From: Nocardioides bruguierae
GTDB taxonomy: Bacteria; Actinomycetota; Actinomycetes; Propionibacteriales; Nocardioidaceae
Assembly (NCBI RefSeq): GCF_023656415.1
Contig: NZ_JAMOIL010000005.1
Location: forward strand, 169,913 to 233,912
Direction of reading: 5' to 3'
DNA: 64,000 bases
Below, one piece after another: positions 15,882-26,191 of the stretch. Under the pieces are notes generated by a model. That model was not told the origin of the DNA. It ran no database searches and saw only the letters and a program-made list of their open reading frames with translations. Each line of letters opens with the position of its first letter. The stretch's first letter is position 1. A program made the translations under genes and the position numbers.

Positions 15882-17162
15882 TCAGCCCGCCCGTCGGTCG
15901 GACGGGCGGTCGGCCGGGTCCTGGATCGAGCCCTGGGTCGAGCCCTGGGCCGGGGCGCCGCGGCGCAGCGTGCCGCGCCCCGAGGCCAGGCGGGCACGCT
16001 CCACGGCGGGGCCGATCGCGTCGACGGCGGCGTCGACATCGGCCTCGGTGGTGCCGCGGCCCAGGCTGAAGCGCAGCGAGCTCTTGGCCTCGGCCTCGTC
16101 GCGACCCATCGCGAGCAGCACGTGCGAGGGCTGCGGCACGCCGGCGGAGCACGCCGACCCGGTGGAGCACTCGACCCCCGCCGCGTCGAGCAGCATCAGC
16201 AGCGAGTCGCCCTGGCAGCCGGGGAAGGACACGTGGACGATGCCGGGCAGCCGCCCCGCCGCGTCCGGGGTGGCCGACAGGGCCGGGCCGTTGAGCACCG
16301 CGTCGGGGACGGCGGCCCGCAGCCCCGCCACCAGGCGCGTGCTCAGCCCGAGCAACCGGGCCGCGGTGGTCTCCCGCTCGGCGACGGCCTGCTCCAGGGC
16401 GGCGGCGAACGCGGCCACCAGCGGCGTGGGCAGCGTGCCGGAGCGGACGTCGCGCTCCTGGCCGCCGCCGTGCACCAGCGGGGTCAGCGCAAGGTCGCGG
16501 CGGGCGACGAGGGCGCCGACGCCGATCGGTCCGCCGACCTTGTGCGCGCTCACGGTCAGGGCGTCCAGGCCGCTGGCGGCGAAGTCCACCGGCTGGGTCG
16601 AGAGCGCCTGGACGGCGTCGCTGTGCACCGGCACGCCGTGCTCGGCGCACAGCGCCGCGGCCTCGGCGACCGGCTGGAGGGTGCCGACCTCGTTGTTGGC
16701 CCACATGAGGCTGAGCAACGAGACCCCGCCCCGGCCCAGCTCGGCCCGCAGCGCCTCGAGGTCGAGGCGACCGTCGTGGTCGACCGGCAGCAGCCCGAGG
16801 TCGGCCTCGCCGGTGGCCGCGAGGTGCTCGGCGGGGTCCAGCACGGCGTGGTGCTCGACCGAGGAGACCAGCAGCCGCCGTCGCGACGGGTCGGCGCTGC
16901 GGCGAGCGGCGTGCCCGCCCTTGAGCGCCAGGTTGTCCGCCTCCGTGCCGCCGGAGGTCAGCACCACCTCGCTGGGGCGGCAGCCGAGGGCGGCGGCGAT
17001 CCGCTCGCGGGACTCCTCCACCACCCTGCGGGCGCGACGCCCGGAGGCGTGCAGCGAGGACGCGTTGCCCACCTGGGCGAGCTCCTCGGTCATGGCCTCG
17101 AGCGCGACCGGCGAGAGCGGCGTGGTCGCGGCGTGATCGAGGTAGACGGATGGGCGTGACAT
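15882..17162 (-). CDS. iscS: Cysteine desulfurase (IscS/NifS type)
   Basis: 426 residues. PLP enzyme that takes sulfur from cysteine for tRNA thiolation and Fe-S assembly. DHAATTP near the N-terminus; GGTEADNLAL; PLP lysine in SAHKVGGP (Lys208); catalytic Cys338 in CSTGSACSAG on the mobile loop. The catalytic domain ends about residue 400. The last roughly 25 residues (GSTQGSIQDPADRPSD...) are encoded by a 12-base tandem repeat and look like a recent extension. ATG 17162 lies nine bases after a TAGGCT box. Three bases separate it from mnmA, its likely acceptor partner. Confidence 0.95.
   Translation of the reverse strand: MSRPSVYLDHAATTPLSPVALEAMTEELAQVGNASSLHASGRRARRVVEESRERIAAALGCRPSEVVLTSGGTEADNLALKGGHAARRSADPSRRRLLVSSVEHHAVLDPAEHLAATGEADLGLLPVDHDGRLDLEALRAELGRGGVSLLSLMWANNEVGTLQPVAEAAALCAEHGVPVHSDAVQALSTQPVDFAASGLDALTVSAHKVGGPIGVGALVARRDLALTPLVHGGGQERDVRSGTLPTPLVAAFAAALEQAVAERETTAARLLGLSTRLVAGLRAAVPDAVLNGPALSATPDAAGRLPGIVHVSFPGCQGDSLLMLLDAAGVECSTGSACSAGVPQPSHVLLAMGRDEAEAKSSLRFSLGRGTTEADVDAAVDAIGPAVERARLASGRGTLRRGAPAQGSTQGSIQDPADRPSDRRAG
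15920..15955. repeat. Three 12-base tandem repeats inside the 3' end of iscS
   Basis: Plus strand CCTGGATCGAGC, CCTGGGTCGAGC, CCTGGGCCGGGG. They encode the non-conserved GSTQGSI-like tail of the desulfurase. Confidence 0.85.
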
Positions 17163-17171
17163 CGGTTCCCC

Positions 17172-17177
17172 AGCCTA
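17172..17177 (-). promoter_or_regulatory. -10 box of iscS-mnmA operon
   Basis: TAGGCT nine bases before ATG 17162, predicting a 5' leader of about two bases. No convincing -35. Confidence 0.4.
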
Positions 17178-17257
17178 CGTCCGTCCCCGACCCCGGATCG
17201 AACTCAGGTCGCCACCGACCCTGTTCTCGTGCCTGTTCCCGGAGCCGTTCCTCGGGC

Positions 17258-18322
17258 TCAGCCCGCGAGGCCCAGGTCGGCGACCAGCGCCAGGTGGTCG
17301 GTGCCCGCGAGCAGGTGGGTCCGGGTGGACGAGGCGGTCAGGCCCGGCCCCACGAGCACGTGGTCGATGCTGACGAGCGGGAAGGGCAGCCCGGCGAAGA
17401 GCCCGTTGGCCGGCCAGGTCGGCTGCCAGCCGCTGCCGGCCTCCTCGGCGGCGTCGCGCAGGCCCGCGGAGAGCAGCCGGCGCAGCTGCACGTGGTCGAG
17501 GGTGGCGTTGAAATCGCCCACGACCAGGTCGGGGGCCTCCTCGCGGACGGCGGCGCGCAGAACCGCGGCGTCGGCGCGGAAGGAGTGGGGGTCGGCCGGA
17601 GCCGCCGGGTGCACCGCCAGCAGCCGCACCGAGTCGCCCGCGTCCCCGCCGGCACCGCCCGGCTCGTCGGGCACGTCGACGTCCACCGCCCACGACTCCA
17701 TGATCGTGCCCACCCGCGTCGGCTCGCCCAGCGGGAAGCGGGACAGGACGACGGTGCCGGCCGTGCTGCCCTCCTCGGCCGCGGTGCCGACGCGGTACGG
17801 GTACTCCCCCGCGGCGCCCGCGGCGTCGAGCCCGGCCATCAGGCCCACGGTCGCCTCGGGCAGCACCACCAGGTCGGCGGCCTCCTCGTCGGCCACGCTC
17901 ATCAGCGCGTCGGGGTCCGCCTGGCCCATGAGGGCGTTCGCGCTGAGCACCACCAGGTGCCGCTCCGCGTCGGCGGCCCGCTCGGGCGGGCCCACCACCA
18001 GCGGCAGCAGCCACGACCCGTGCACGAGGACGCCGACGGCGGCCACGAGGGCCACCAGCAGCCGGTACACCGCGCGCCGGCGCGCCCACCAGGCACCAGC
18101 GGCGAGCACCAGCACGAACAGGTAGGCGACGAACGCGAACGGAGTGAACGCCACGGCCCGGACGGCCAGGTCGCCCTCGGCGTCGCTGAGGCGCAGCCAG
18201 GTGAGCAGCAGGGCCGGGACGAGCAGCACCAGCAGCACGGTCCACAGCACGGCGCGGCCGACGCGGACGAGCGCGCCGGGGCCGGGCTGCGGGGGCGCGG
18301 GGGCCCGCTTCGTGAGCGGCAC
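17258..18322 (-). CDS. Membrane-anchored endonuclease/exonuclease/phosphatase (EEP) family protein
   Basis: 354 residues from GTG 18322. Three hydrophobic helices within residues 20-110 (WTVLLVLLVPALLLTWL, AFVAYLFVLVLAAGAWW, LLVALVAAVGVLVHGSWLLPLVV) precede an EEP catalytic domain: VVLSANALMG, VLPEAT (metal Glu), LLAVHPAAP, LVVGDFNATLDH (Asp-x-Asn), SIDHVLVG and the C-terminal GTDHLALVADL with the catalytic His. These are the DNase-I-like fold motifs. The domain probably faces outside. Substrate unknown (nucleic acid, sphingomyelin-like lipid or phosphoester). A TAGGTT box six bases before the GTG supports the start. Confidence 0.88.
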   Translation of the reverse strand: MPLTKRAPAPPQPGPGALVRVGRAVLWTVLLVLLVPALLLTWLRLSDAEGDLAVRAVAFTPFAFVAYLFVLVLAAGAWWARRRAVYRLLVALVAAVGVLVHGSWLLPLVVGPPERAADAERHLVVLSANALMGQADPDALMSVADEEAADLVVLPEATVGLMAGLDAAGAAGEYPYRVGTAAEEGSTAGTVVLSRFPLGEPTRVGTIMESWAVDVDVPDEPGGAGGDAGDSVRLLAVHPAAPADPHSFRADAAVLRAAVREEAPDLVVGDFNATLDHVQLRRLLSAGLRDAAEEAGSGWQPTWPANGLFAGLPFPLVSIDHVLVGPGLTASSTRTHLLAGTDHLALVADLGLAG

Positions 18323-18328
18323 GCAGCG

Positions 18329-18334
18329 AACCTA
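18329..18334 (-). promoter_or_regulatory. -10 box of the EEP gene (leaderless)
   Basis: TAGGTT with six bases to GTG 18322. Confidence 0.55.
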
Positions 18335-18400
18335 GCCGGTCCGCGGTCGTCGGTCGCGGGACGCGGCCGGGTGTGAGGACCGCGACGGTCCGCGGGCCCG

Positions 18401-18442
18401 GGTCAGGGCCAGGGCCAGGGCCAGGGCCAGGGCCAGGGTCAG
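18401..18442. repeat. Hexanucleotide tandem repeat after proB
   Basis: Seven units: GGTCAG, five GGCCAG, GGTCAG. It abuts the proB stop codon (18445), in the gap before the EEP gene. Such a tract is likely to vary in copy number. Confidence 0.93.
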
Positions 18443-18444
18443 CG

Positions 18445-19566
18445 TCAGAGCAGGACGAGCGCGTCGCGGTGGACGACCTCGCGCTCCCGGCGCTTCTCCG
18501 GGGCGGTCCGGGCCAGCAGGCCGGGGATCTCGTCGGCGTCGTAGTTGACCAGCCCGCGCGCGACCACCTCGCCGTCAGGGCCGACCAGGTCGACGGGGTC
18601 GCCGGCGTGGAAGTCGCCGTGCGCGCCGGTGACGCCCGCGGCCAGCAGCGAGGCACCGCGCTCGGTGACCGCACGGACTGCGCCGGCGTCCAGCACGATG
18701 CTGCCCCGCCCCTCGGTGGCGTGCTGGAGCCACAGCAGACGTCGCTTGCGCTTGCGGCCGGTGGCGTGGAAGAGCGTGCCGACGTGGTCGCCCGCCAGGG
18801 CGGCGCCGGCGTTGCCGGCCGAGGTCAGCACGACCGGCACGCCCGCGCCGGTGGCGATCGAGGCGGCCTCGACCTTGGTCTCCATGCCGCCGGTGCCGAC
18901 ACCGGCCGCACCGGTCTTGCCGATCGCGACGTCGGCGAGGTCGTCGAGGCCGTGCACCTCGGAGAGGAGGCGGGCGCCGGGGGTGCGCGGGTCGGCGTCG
19001 TAGAGGCCGTCCACGTCGGAGAGCAGGACGAGGAGGTCGGCCCGGACGAGGTGGGCGACCAGGGCCGCGAGGCGGTCGTTGTCGCCGAACCGGATCTCGG
19101 TGGTGGCCACGGTGTCGTTCTCGTTGACGATCGGCAGCACGTCCATGCCCAGCAGCGCCGAGACCGTCTGGGCGGCGTTGCGGTAGTGCGCGCGGCGGGT
19201 GACGTCGTCGACGGTGAGCAGCACCTGGCCGGCGGTGATGCCGTGGTGGCGCAGCGCGGTCGTGTAGTGGTGCACCAGCAGGCCTTGGCCGACGCTGGCG
19301 GCCGCCTGCTGCTCGGCGAGCAGGGTGGGGCGGCGCTTCATGCCCAGCGGGGCCAGGCCTGCGGCGATCGCGCCCGAGGAGACGAGCACGACCTCGGTGC
19401 CGCGGGCCCGGGTGGCCGCCAGGACGTCGACCAGCGACTGGAGTCGCTGGGGGTCGATCCCGCCCTCCGCCGTCGTCAGCGAGGAGGAGCCGACCTTGAC
19501 GACGACCCGGCGGGCGCCGGTGACGACGGGCCGCAGGGCCGCGGCCTCGAACGGTGCTCCGCTCAC
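18445..19566 (-). CDS. proB: Glutamate 5-kinase
   Basis: 373 residues. First step of proline synthesis, ATP-dependent phosphorylation of glutamate. Amino-acid-kinase domain: [69 protein letters not shown]-terminal PUA domain follows ([20 protein letters not shown]...). GTG 19566 overlaps the obgE stop by GTGA (19563-19566). This is the same gene order as in mycobacteria from memory. Confidence 0.97.
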   Translation of the reverse strand: MSGAPFEAAALRPVVTGARRVVVKVGSSSLTTAEGGIDPQRLQSLVDVLAATRARGTEVVLVSSGAIAAGLAPLGMKRRPTLLAEQQAAASVGQGLLVHHYTTALRHHGITAGQVLLTVDDVTRRAHYRNAAQTVSALLGMDVLPIVNENDTVATTEIRFGDNDRLAALVAHLVRADLLVLLSDVDGLYDADPRTPGARLLSEVHGLDDLADVAIGKTGAAGVGTGGMETKVEAASIATGAGVPVVLTSAGNAGAALAGDHVGTLFHATGRKRKRRLLWLQHATEGRGSIVLDAGAVRAVTERGASLLAAGVTGAHGDFHAGDPVDLVGPDGEVVARGLVNYDADEIPGLLARTAPEKRREREVVHRDALVLL

Positions 19567-21149
19567 TCCTCGCCGCCGCCGTCGGGGGCGTGGTCGGGGT
19601 CGTCCTCGGAGCCGATCTCGTAGGACATCGGGCCGTCGGCGCCGCCGCGCTTGGGCTCGGGCGCATCCAGCTTGCCGGCGCGGCGGGCGTCGTCGAGTCG
19701 ACGGGCCACGTCGGCGCGCGCCTCGTTCTCCTCCTTGGTCTCCATGGCCTCGAGGATGTCGCGGCGACGCTGGGCGGCGGGACGGTCGGAGTTGAAGCGC
19801 TGGTCCTCGCCGCGGCGGCCGAGCATCTCGGCGCCGGCCTCGATGCTGGGGCGGAAGTCGAAGACGACCGCGTTCTCCTCGGCACCGATGATGACCGCGT
19901 CGCCCTCCTCGGCACCGGCCTTCGCGAGCGCCAGCTCGACGCCGAGCCGGTTGAGCCGGTCGGCGAGGAAGCCGACGGCCTCGTCGTTGGAGAAGTCGGT
20001 CTGGCGCACCCAGCGCTCGGGCTTGTGACCGCGCACGCGCCAGCCGTCGGGGGTCGCGGTGACGGTGAACTCCGCGCCGGGCGCCGAGCCGAGACCGGTC
20101 GGGCGCAGCACGATCCGCTGCGGGGCCGCCGGCGCCGACGTCGTCCGCGTGGCCGAGACGATCCGCGCCATGGCGAAGGTGAGCTCGCGCAGGCCCTCGG
20201 TGGAGGCCGCGGAGACGGGGTACACGTCGAGGCCGCGGGCCCGCAGGTCCTCGATGGTGATGTCGGAGATGTCGCGGCCGTCGGGCACGTCCACCTTGTT
20301 GAGGGCGACGATGCGCGGGCGGTCCTCGAGGCCGCCGTACCGGGTCAGCTCGTTCTCGATGACGTCGAGGTCGTCGACGGGGTTGCGGCCCGGCTCGATC
20401 GAGGCGGTGTCGATGACGTGCACGATGGCGGCGCAGCGCTCGACGTGACGCAGGAAGTCGTGGCCGAGACCGCGACCGTCGGCGGCGCCCTCGATCAGGC
20501 CGGGCACGTCGGCGACGGTGAAGGTGGTCTCCCCCGCGGTGACCACGCCGAGGTTGGGGCGCAGGGTGGTGAACGGGTAGTTCGCGATCTTCGGCCGGGC
20601 CCGCGACATGGCGGCGATGAGGCTGGACTTGCCGGCGCTCGGGAAGCCGACCAGGCCGATGTCGGCGACGATCTTGAGCTCGAGCACCAGCTCGCGCTCG
20701 TCGCCCGGCTCGCCGAGCAGGGCGAAGCCGGGGGCCTTGCGCTTGGTGGAGGCCAGCGCCGCGTTGCCCAGGCCGCCGCGACCGCCCTCGGCCACGACGA
20801 CCTCGGTGCCCACGCCCACGAGGTCGGCCATCACGTTGCCCTCGGTGTCGGCCACGACGGTGCCGTCGGGGACGCTGAGCACCAGGTCGGCGCCGTGCGC
20901 GCCGTTCTTGTGGTCGCCGGCGCCCTGGCCACCGTGCTCGGCCTTGCGGCGCGGGCTGTTGTGGTAGTCGACGAGGGTGGTGACGTCCGGGTCGACGCGC
21001 AGGATCACGGAGCCACCGGGGCCGCCGTTGCCGCCGTCGGGTCCACCGAGGGGCTTGAACTTCTCGCGGTGGACGGAGGCGACCCCGTTACCGCCGCGGC
21101 CCGCGGAGACGTGCAGTCGCACGCGGTCGACGAAGCTGGGGACGGCCAT
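19563..21149 (-). CDS. obgE: Obg-family GTPase
   Basis: 528 residues. Essential ribosome-associated GTPase. The N-terminal glycine-rich Obg fold ([20 protein letters not shown]) spans about 1-160. G domain: GFPSAGKSS (168-176), [26 protein letters not shown]. The C-terminal OCT domain (about 350-430) is followed by a charged tail of roughly 95 residues, the actinobacterial long form. ATG 21149 has AGGAGAGATCACCC upstream. It precedes proB by an overlap and follows rpmA after a hairpin, so it may have its own promoter or depend on read-through. Confidence 0.97.
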   Translation of the reverse strand: MAVPSFVDRVRLHVSAGRGGNGVASVHREKFKPLGGPDGGNGGPGGSVILRVDPDVTTLVDYHNSPRRKAEHGGQGAGDHKNGAHGADLVLSVPDGTVVADTEGNVMADLVGVGTEVVVAEGGRGGLGNAALASTKRKAPGFALLGEPGDERELVLELKIVADIGLVGFPSAGKSSLIAAMSRARPKIANYPFTTLRPNLGVVTAGETTFTVADVPGLIEGAADGRGLGHDFLRHVERCAAIVHVIDTASIEPGRNPVDDLDVIENELTRYGGLEDRPRIVALNKVDVPDGRDISDITIEDLRARGLDVYPVSAASTEGLRELTFAMARIVSATRTTSAPAAPQRIVLRPTGLGSAPGAEFTVTATPDGWRVRGHKPERWVRQTDFSNDEAVGFLADRLNRLGVELALAKAGAEEGDAVIIGAEENAVVFDFRPSIEAGAEMLGRRGEDQRFNSDRPAAQRRRDILEAMETKEENEARADVARRLDDARRAGKLDAPEPKRGGADGPMSYEIGSEDDPDHAPDGGGEE

Positions 21150-21245
21150 GGGTGATCTCTCCTGGTGCTGGGGGCGCCGGGCGGGTGCCCGTGCGGGTGC
21201 TGCTGGCGCTGAGCGGTGACCCGCCGCAACGGTGTCTCAACGCGC

Positions 21246-21274
21246 GAAGGGCGCCCCGTGACGGGACGCCCTTC
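21246..21274 (-). terminator. rpmA terminator hairpin
   Basis: GAAGGGCG / CGCCCTTC arms around a 13-base loop that can pair further. Between rpmA and obgE; probably an attenuating terminator within the ribosomal-protein/obgE cluster. Confidence 0.65.
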
Positions 21275-21309
21275 GAGGTGAAGCCTGATGTCTCAGACGA
21301 CGAGTGACG

Positions 21310-21564
21310 TCACTCGCCCGGGACGATGTTGATGACGCGGCGGCCGCGGCGGGTGCCGAACTGGACGGCGCCGGCCTCGAGGGCGAACAGCGTGTCGTCG
21401 TTGCCACGACCCACGTTGGTGCCCGGGTGGAAGTGCGTGCCGCGCTGGCGGACGATGATCTCGCCGGCGTTGACCAGCTGGCCGCCGAAGCGCTTGACGC
21501 CGAGGCGCTGGGCGTTCGAGTCGCGGCCGTTCTTGGTGGAAGCCGCACCCTTCTTGTGTGCCAT
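21310..21564 (-). CDS. rpmA: 50S ribosomal protein L27
   Basis: 84 residues, [16 protein letters not shown]...[10 protein letters not shown], ending [10 protein letters not shown]27 sits at the peptidyl-transferase centre. The N-terminus is the usual direct AHKKG form with no cleavable extension of the Firmicutes kind. ATG 21564 is preceded by AAGGA. It follows rplU after 66 bases in the same direction. Confidence 0.99.
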   Translation of the reverse strand: MAHKKGAASTKNGRDSNAQRLGVKRFGGQLVNAGEIIVRQRGTHFHPGTNVGRGNDDTLFALEAGAVQFGTRRGRRVINIVPGE

Positions 21565-21630
21565 GTCGAATCCTTACGCGTTGGACGGTGCGGGCGAGCC
21601 GCGCCGAGGGCTGTACCTGACCCGTGGAGG

Positions 21631-21933
21631 TCAGATCGAGATGTCGGTGACCTTCACCTGGGTGTACTTCTGGCGGTGACCCTGGCGCTTCTTGTAGCCG
21701 GTCTTGTTCTTGTACTTCTGGATGACGATCTTCGGGCCCTTGGCGGCGCCGACGACCTCCACGGTCACAGCGGCCTTGTCCAGGCCGGCCGAGGTGACGG
21801 TCTCGCCGTCGACGGCCAGCAGGACGGGCAGGGTCAGCGTCTCGCCGACCGGGGTGGCGACCTTGTCGATCTCGATGACGTCGCCCACGGCAACCTTCTG
21901 CTGGGTGGCGCCAGCGCGCACGATCGCGTACAC
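21631..21933 (-). CDS. rplU: 50S ribosomal protein L21
   Basis: 100 residues from GTG 21933 ([19 protein letters not shown]), chosen for AAGGAG six bases upstream and the family's usual start. It ends [20 protein letters not shown], a typical L21 C-terminus (GHRQ). First gene of the rplU-rpmA unit, with a 170-base leader and a well-formed promoter at 22111-22139. Confidence 0.98.
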   Translation of the reverse strand: MYAIVRAGATQQKVAVGDVIEIDKVATPVGETLTLPVLLAVDGETVTSAGLDKAAVTVEVVGAAKGPKIVIQKYKNKTGYKKRQGHRQKYTQVKVTDISI

Positions 21934-22104
21934 CGCGGTCTCCTTCGTCGAACTCGTCTTGCGTCTGTCTGGGGGTTCTCCGCACACCGCGAACGTGGCC
22001 GAGACGGTTCGCACCGTTCGAGTCCACCGACGTCGCTCCACGCCTGTGCAGGCGGACGACGTGACGGGTCGTGCAGGGAATGAGGGCACGTATCGACGCA
22101 CCGA
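21934..22104 (-). promoter_or_regulatory. rplU 5' untranslated leader
   Basis: About 170 bases between the predicted transcription start and GTG 21933. Contains GTTCG/CGAAC-type complementary segments (about 21990-22025). Long leaders before L21 operons often carry autoregulatory ribosomal-protein sites; I see no exact known motif, so this is only a place to look. Confidence 0.35.
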
Positions 22105-22110
22105 GGGTTC

Positions 22111-22139
22111 ATCGTACGCACCGGGTGCAGCGGGAGCAA
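22111..22139 (-). promoter_or_regulatory. rplU-rpmA promoter
   Basis: Minus strand TTGCTC (22139-22134), 17-base spacer, TACGAT (22116-22111). Good vegetative sigma-factor match. Confidence 0.65.
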
Positions 22140-22235
22140 AACGCCCGGGAAGGGGCCCGCGGACGGGGCCACGGCGTGCTCTCGCAGCGCTCCCAGGATG
22201 GACCCTGCGGGCGCCCACGAGCCAGTCGGCGGCCC

Positions 22236-22257
22236 GGTGGCGACCAGGTGGCGACCA
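22236..22257. repeat. Two 11-base tandem repeats between rne and rplU
   Basis: GGTGGCGACCA twice, upstream of the rplU promoter. Confidence 0.7.
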
Positions 22258-22277
22258 GGTGAGCGCCCTCCGGACGC

Positions 22278-22315
22278 CGTCGGGGCGGCCCCGCTGCTGC
22301 GGGACCGCCCCGACG
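22278..22315 (-). terminator. rne terminator hairpin
   Basis: Outer arms CGTCGGGGCGG / CCGCCCCGACG continue as CCCGC/GCGGG around a short loop, 20 bases after the rne stop. No U-run. Confidence 0.75.
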
Positions 22316-22334
22316 GGCGTGCTCGGGCTGCTGC

Positions 22335-25300
22335 TCAGCCCTCGGTGGCCTCGGTCGGCTTCGCCGCGGGCCGGGCGGCGCGCTGGCCGCGGGTCCGGGT
22401 GACCACCTTGGGCGCCGGCGTGCTCGGCGTCGCGGGCGTCTCCGGCGCGGGGGTGGAGGACGCCGACGGCACCGTGATGGTCGCCGCCGTGCCCGTGGTC
22501 ACCGTGCCGGTGCGGGTCGAGCGCCGCGTCCGGGTGCGCGTCGTGGTGGTCACCGTCGGCGCTGCGGGCGTCGCAGGCTCCTCGGCCGCCGGGGCGGGCT
22601 CCGGAGTGGGCTCCGCCTGGGGCTTCGCCTGGGGCTCGGCGGGCACCTCGCCCGGCGACACCTCGGGAGTGGTCTCCGCCGCCTGCGGCTCGGGGGCCTC
22701 CTCGACGACCGGGGCCTCGTCGACCGGGGCCTCCGATGCCTCCGTCGCCTCGTCGGCCGGCTTGTCCTCGTGCCGGGCCATCGCGGCGAACTCGGCCGGC
22801 GACGGGCCGCGCCGCTCGTCCTTGGCCTCGTCCTTCTCGGCCTGCTCGGACTCGTGGCCCTCGGACTTGTCGCCACCGCGACCACGGCGGTTGCGGCGCG
22901 ACCGGCGGGACTCGCCGTCCTCGCCGTTGCCGTCGTGCTTGTGGTCGCCCTTGCCACCACCGTTGCCACCACCGTTGCCGCCGCCGTTGTTGCCGCCACC
23001 GTTGCCGCGGCCGCCGCCCTTGGGCTCGACGGGCAGGTCGTGGGTGACGACGCCGCGGCCCTGGCAGTGGTCGCAGTTCTCGCTGAACGCCTCGAGCAGC
23101 CCGGTGCCGATGCGCTTGCGCGTCATCTGCACCAGGCCGAGGGAGGTCACCTCGGCGACCTGGTGGCGGGTCCGGTCGCGGCCGAGGCACTCGACCATGC
23201 GGCGCAGCACCAGGTCGCGGTTGGACTCCAGGACCATGTCGATGAAGTCGACGACGATGATGCCGCCGATGTCGCGCAGCCGGAGCTGGCGGATGATCTC
23301 CTCCGCCGCCTCCAGGTTGTTCTTGGTGACCGTCTCCTCGAGGTTGCCGCCAGAACCGGTGAACTTGCCGGTGTTGACGTCGATGACGGTCATGGCCTCG
23401 GTGCGGTCGATGACCAGGGAGCCGCCGGAGGGCAGCCAGACCTTGCGGTCCAGGCCCTTGGCGATCTGCTCGTCGACGCGGTGGACGCCGAAGACGTCCT
23501 TGCCGACGTGCTTGCCCTCGGTGGCCGGCTCGAACCTGTGCAGCCGCTCCGCCAGGTCGGGAGCGACGTGCTCGACGTACTCCGAGACGGTGCTCCAGGC
23601 GTCCTCGCCCTGCACCACGAGCTGGGAGAAGTCCTCGGTGAACAGGTCACGGACGACCTTGAGGGTCAGGTCCGGCTCGCCGTAGAGCAGCTGCGGGGCC
23701 GAGCCCTTGGCCTTCTTCTCGATGTCCTCCCAGCGGGCCTTGAGCCGCTCGACGTCGCGGGTCAGCTCCTCCTCGCTGGCACCCTCGGCAGCCGTGCGGA
23801 CGATGACGCCGGCGGTGTCGGGGACGATCTCCTTCAGCAGCGCCTTGAGGCGTGCCCGCTCGGTGTCGGGCAGCTTGCGGGAGATGCCGGAGGTGGTGCC
23901 GTCCGGCACGTAGACCAGGAAGCGGCCGGGCAGGCTGACCTGGCTGGTGAGGCGAGCGCCCTTGTGGCCGATCGGGTCCTTGGTGACCTGCACCAGCACC
24001 GACTGGCCCGAGGAGAGCACCGACTCGATCTTGCGGGGCGTGCCCTCCTTGTGGCCCAGCGCCGACCAGTTGACCTCACCGGCGTAGAGCACCGCGTTGC
24101 GGCCCTTGCCGATGTCGATGAACGCGGCCTCCATGGAGGGCAGCACGTTCTGGACGCGGCCGAGGTAGACGTTGCCGATGAGCGAGGTCTGGGACTCGCG
24201 GGCCACGTAGTGCTCGACGAGCACCTTGTCCTCGAGGACGGCGATCTGGGTGAGGTCCTCGCGCTCGCGCACGACCATGACGCGGTCGACCGACTCGCGA
24301 CGGGCCAGGAACTCGGCCTCGGAGACGATCGGGGCGCGACGACGGCCGGCCTCGCGGCCCTCGCGGCGGCGCTGCTTCTTCGCCTCCAGTCGGGTCGAGC
24401 CCGACAGCGAGGTGATCTGGTCCTCCGGCGAGCGCGACTGCCGCACCTTGGTGACGGTGTTCTCCGGGTCGTCGCCCCCGTCGCCCCCGTCGCCACCGGA
24501 GTCGCCCGAGCGGCGACGACGACGGCGACGACGCGAGGACGAGCTGGAGCCCTCGGACTTTTCGTCCTTGGCCTCCCCGTCCTTCTCGCCCTGGTCGTCC
24601 TTGGCGCCCTGGTCGTCGGCGTCCTCGTCCTGGGCGTCGACCTTCGTGTCCTTGCCCGCGGAGTCACCGGACTTCCCGTCCGCGGCGCCGTCCTGCTTCT
24701 CGGACGTGGTCTCGTCGCCGTCCTCGCCGGAGCGGCCGCCCCCGCGGCGGCGGCGGCGACCACCCCGACGGCGACGGCGACGGCCGGAGCCGGAGCCCTC
24801 GCCGCGGTCCTCGGAGTCCTCGTCGCTCGTGTCGTCGTCACCGGTCTCGGCGTCGGTCTGGGCGTCGGTCTGGGCGTCGGTCTGGTCGTCGGTGGAGGCG
24901 GCGTCCTGCTCGGGCGCGGCGGTGGTCTCGGTGGCCTCGGCCTGCGCGGCGGCCTCCTCGTCCTCCTCGTCCGTCTCCTCGGCGGCCGCGGCTGCCGGGT
25001 CGGGCGCCTGGAAGAGCAGGGCCGTGCCGGCGTCGGCGGCCTTCTTCGCGGGGCGCGTGCGCGTGGTCTTCTTCGCGGCCGGCGCCTCGGCAGGCTCGCT
25101 CGCAGCCTCGTCGGTCGCGGCCGGCTCGGCAGCGGGCGCTGCGGCGGCGACCTTCTTGGTGGTCCGCTTGCGCGGCGCCTTCTTCACTGCCGGAGCGGGA
25201 GCGCTCTCGGCGGAATCGCCGGACTCGGCGCCGGTCTCGGGCGCGGACTCGACGGCCTCCACCGCAGCGGCGGCCTCGGCGGTCGGCGCGGCGGCGGCCT

Positions 25301-25832
25301 TCTTCGTCGTCCGCTTGCGCGTGGTCTTCTTCGCGGCCGGGGCCTCGGCAGCGGGCTCGGCCGCGGGCTCGGCTGCGGCGACCTTCTTGGTGGTCCGCTT
25401 GCGCGGCGCCTTCTTGACCGCCGGCGCGGGGGCGCTCTCGGTGGGCTCGGTACCGGCCTCGGGCGCGGACTCGACGGCCTCCACCGCAGCGGCGGCCTCG
25501 GCGGTCGGCGCGGCGGCGGCCTTCTTCGTCGTCCGCTTGCGCGTGGTCTTCTTCGTGGCCGGCGCGGCCTCGGCGGCGGGCTCCTCGAAGAGGCCCGGCT
25601 CGGCGGACGCGGCGGGCGCCGCGGCCTTCTTGGTGGTCCGCTTGCGGGTCGCCTTCTTCGCGGCCGGCGCTGCCTCGGCGGCGGGCGCGTCGGCGGCGGG
25701 CTCGGACGCGGCGGGCGCCGCGGCCTTCTTGGTGGTCCGCTTGCGCGTGGTCTTCTTCGCCGGGGTGGCGGCGGAGGCCTCGGGGGAGGTCTCGGTGGTC
25801 GGCTGCGCGCCGACCTCGTTCTCGTCGGGCAT
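22335..25832 (-). CDS. rne: Ribonuclease E/G with long repetitive N- and C-terminal extensions
   Basis: 1165 residues. Endonuclease for rRNA/tRNA maturation and mRNA decay. The catalytic core is central: S1 domain ([20 protein letters not shown]), DNase-I-like subdomain with Mg-binding [14 protein letters not shown] and IIVVDFIDM, and zinc-link CDHCQGRGV. The first about 280 residues are Lys/Ala-rich repeats built on [14 protein letters not shown], occurring about seven times; next is an acidic part with [12 protein letters not shown] encoded by a 12-base repeat near 24850-24890, then [12 protein letters not shown] runs. The C-terminal tail has more Arg-rich and Pro/Ala-rich parts. Such flanking arms bind RNA and partners in actinobacterial RNase E. 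Expressed from a distant promoter with a 350-base leader. Confidence 0.96.
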   Translation of the reverse strand: MPDENEVGAQPTTETSPEASAATPAKKTTRKRTTKKAAAPAASEPAADAPAAEAAPAAKKATRKRTTKKAAAPAASAEPGLFEEPAAEAAPATKKTTRKRTTKKAAAAPTAEAAAAVEAVESAPEAGTEPTESAPAPAVKKAPRKRTTKKVAAAEPAAEPAAEAPAAKKTTRKRTTKKAAAAPTAEAAAAVEAVESAPETGAESGDSAESAPAPAVKKAPRKRTTKKVAAAAPAAEPAATDEAASEPAEAPAAKKTTRTRPAKKAADAGTALLFQAPDPAAAAAEETDEEDEEAAAQAEATETTAAPEQDAASTDDQTDAQTDAQTDAETGDDDTSDEDSEDRGEGSGSGRRRRRRGGRRRRRGGGRSGEDGDETTSEKQDGAADGKSGDSAGKDTKVDAQDEDADDQGAKDDQGEKDGEAKDEKSEGSSSSSRRRRRRRRSGDSGGDGGDGGDDPENTVTKVRQSRSPEDQITSLSGSTRLEAKKQRRREGREAGRRRAPIVSEAEFLARRESVDRVMVVREREDLTQIAVLEDKVLVEHYVARESQTSLIGNVYLGRVQNVLPSMEAAFIDIGKGRNAVLYAGEVNWSALGHKEGTPRKIESVLSSGQSVLVQVTKDPIGHKGARLTSQVSLPGRFLVYVPDGTTSGISRKLPDTERARLKALLKEIVPDTAGVIVRTAAEGASEEELTRDVERLKARWEDIEKKAKGSAPQLLYGEPDLTLKVVRDLFTEDFSQLVVQGEDAWSTVSEYVEHVAPDLAERLHRFEPATEGKHVGKDVFGVHRVDEQIAKGLDRKVWLPSGGSLVIDRTEAMTVIDVNTGKFTGSGGNLEETVTKNNLEAAEEIIRQLRLRDIGGIIVVDFIDMVLESNRDLVLRRMVECLGRDRTRHQVAEVTSLGLVQMTRKRIGTGLLEAFSENCDHCQGRGVVTHDLPVEPKGGGRGNGGGNNGGGNGGGNGGGKGDHKHDGNGEDGESRRSRRNRRGRGGDKSEGHESEQAEKDEAKDERRGPSPAEFAAMARHEDKPADEATEASEAPVDEAPVVEEAPEPQAAETTPEVSPGEVPAEPQAKPQAEPTPEPAPAAEEPATPAAPTVTTTTRTRTRRSTRTGTVTTGTAATITVPSASSTPAPETPATPSTPAPKVVTRTRGQRAARPAAKPTEATEG

Positions 25833-26185
25833 GTGCTGCTCCTCGGCCCGGGCCGCGGCTACGCGTCGGGCGTGTCGTCCGACGCCGCGCGACGCGCGGG
25901 CCGGAAAGTCTGTCGGTGGCGGCGACTCCTCCGCAGGGTGCGCGTCACCGAAGGACGCTCGTCACCTGCCGCGGTCGCTGGGCCCCACCTGGGGGAGGTC
26001 GCCTGCTCACTGTCACCGAGCCGACGGGCCGCGTCGCGGTCTGGCGACGACCGGCTCTCGGAGTGCCGAGCCTCGTGGCTCGGCGAGAACGTCGTCGGGT
26101 CGCCGACCGAGGGCGAGCCGTCGGGCGGGACGCTCCGGGTGTGCTGGGCGCCGTCGTCGGGTTCGACCGGTGGTCGAGGACCACG
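25833..26185 (-). promoter_or_regulatory. rne 5' untranslated leader
   Basis: No supported gene in these 350 bases. They are the leader between the promoter at 26192-26220 and ATG 25832. A clear hairpin is at 26066-26083: CCGAGCC-ACGA-GGCTCGG on the minus strand. E. coli rne also has a roughly 360-base structured leader used for autoregulation by RNase E; a similar role here is inference. Confidence 0.5.
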
Positions 26186-26191
26186 GTGAGT

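Noticed and set aside
18401..18442. CRISPR-like array
   Set aside because: Six-base units with no spacers and no cas genes; simple tandem repeat.
22770..26189. Plus-strand open frame of 1139 codons opposite rne
   Set aside because: Low-complexity Gly/Val/Leu/Arg translation mirroring the rne codons; no domain, no start signal.
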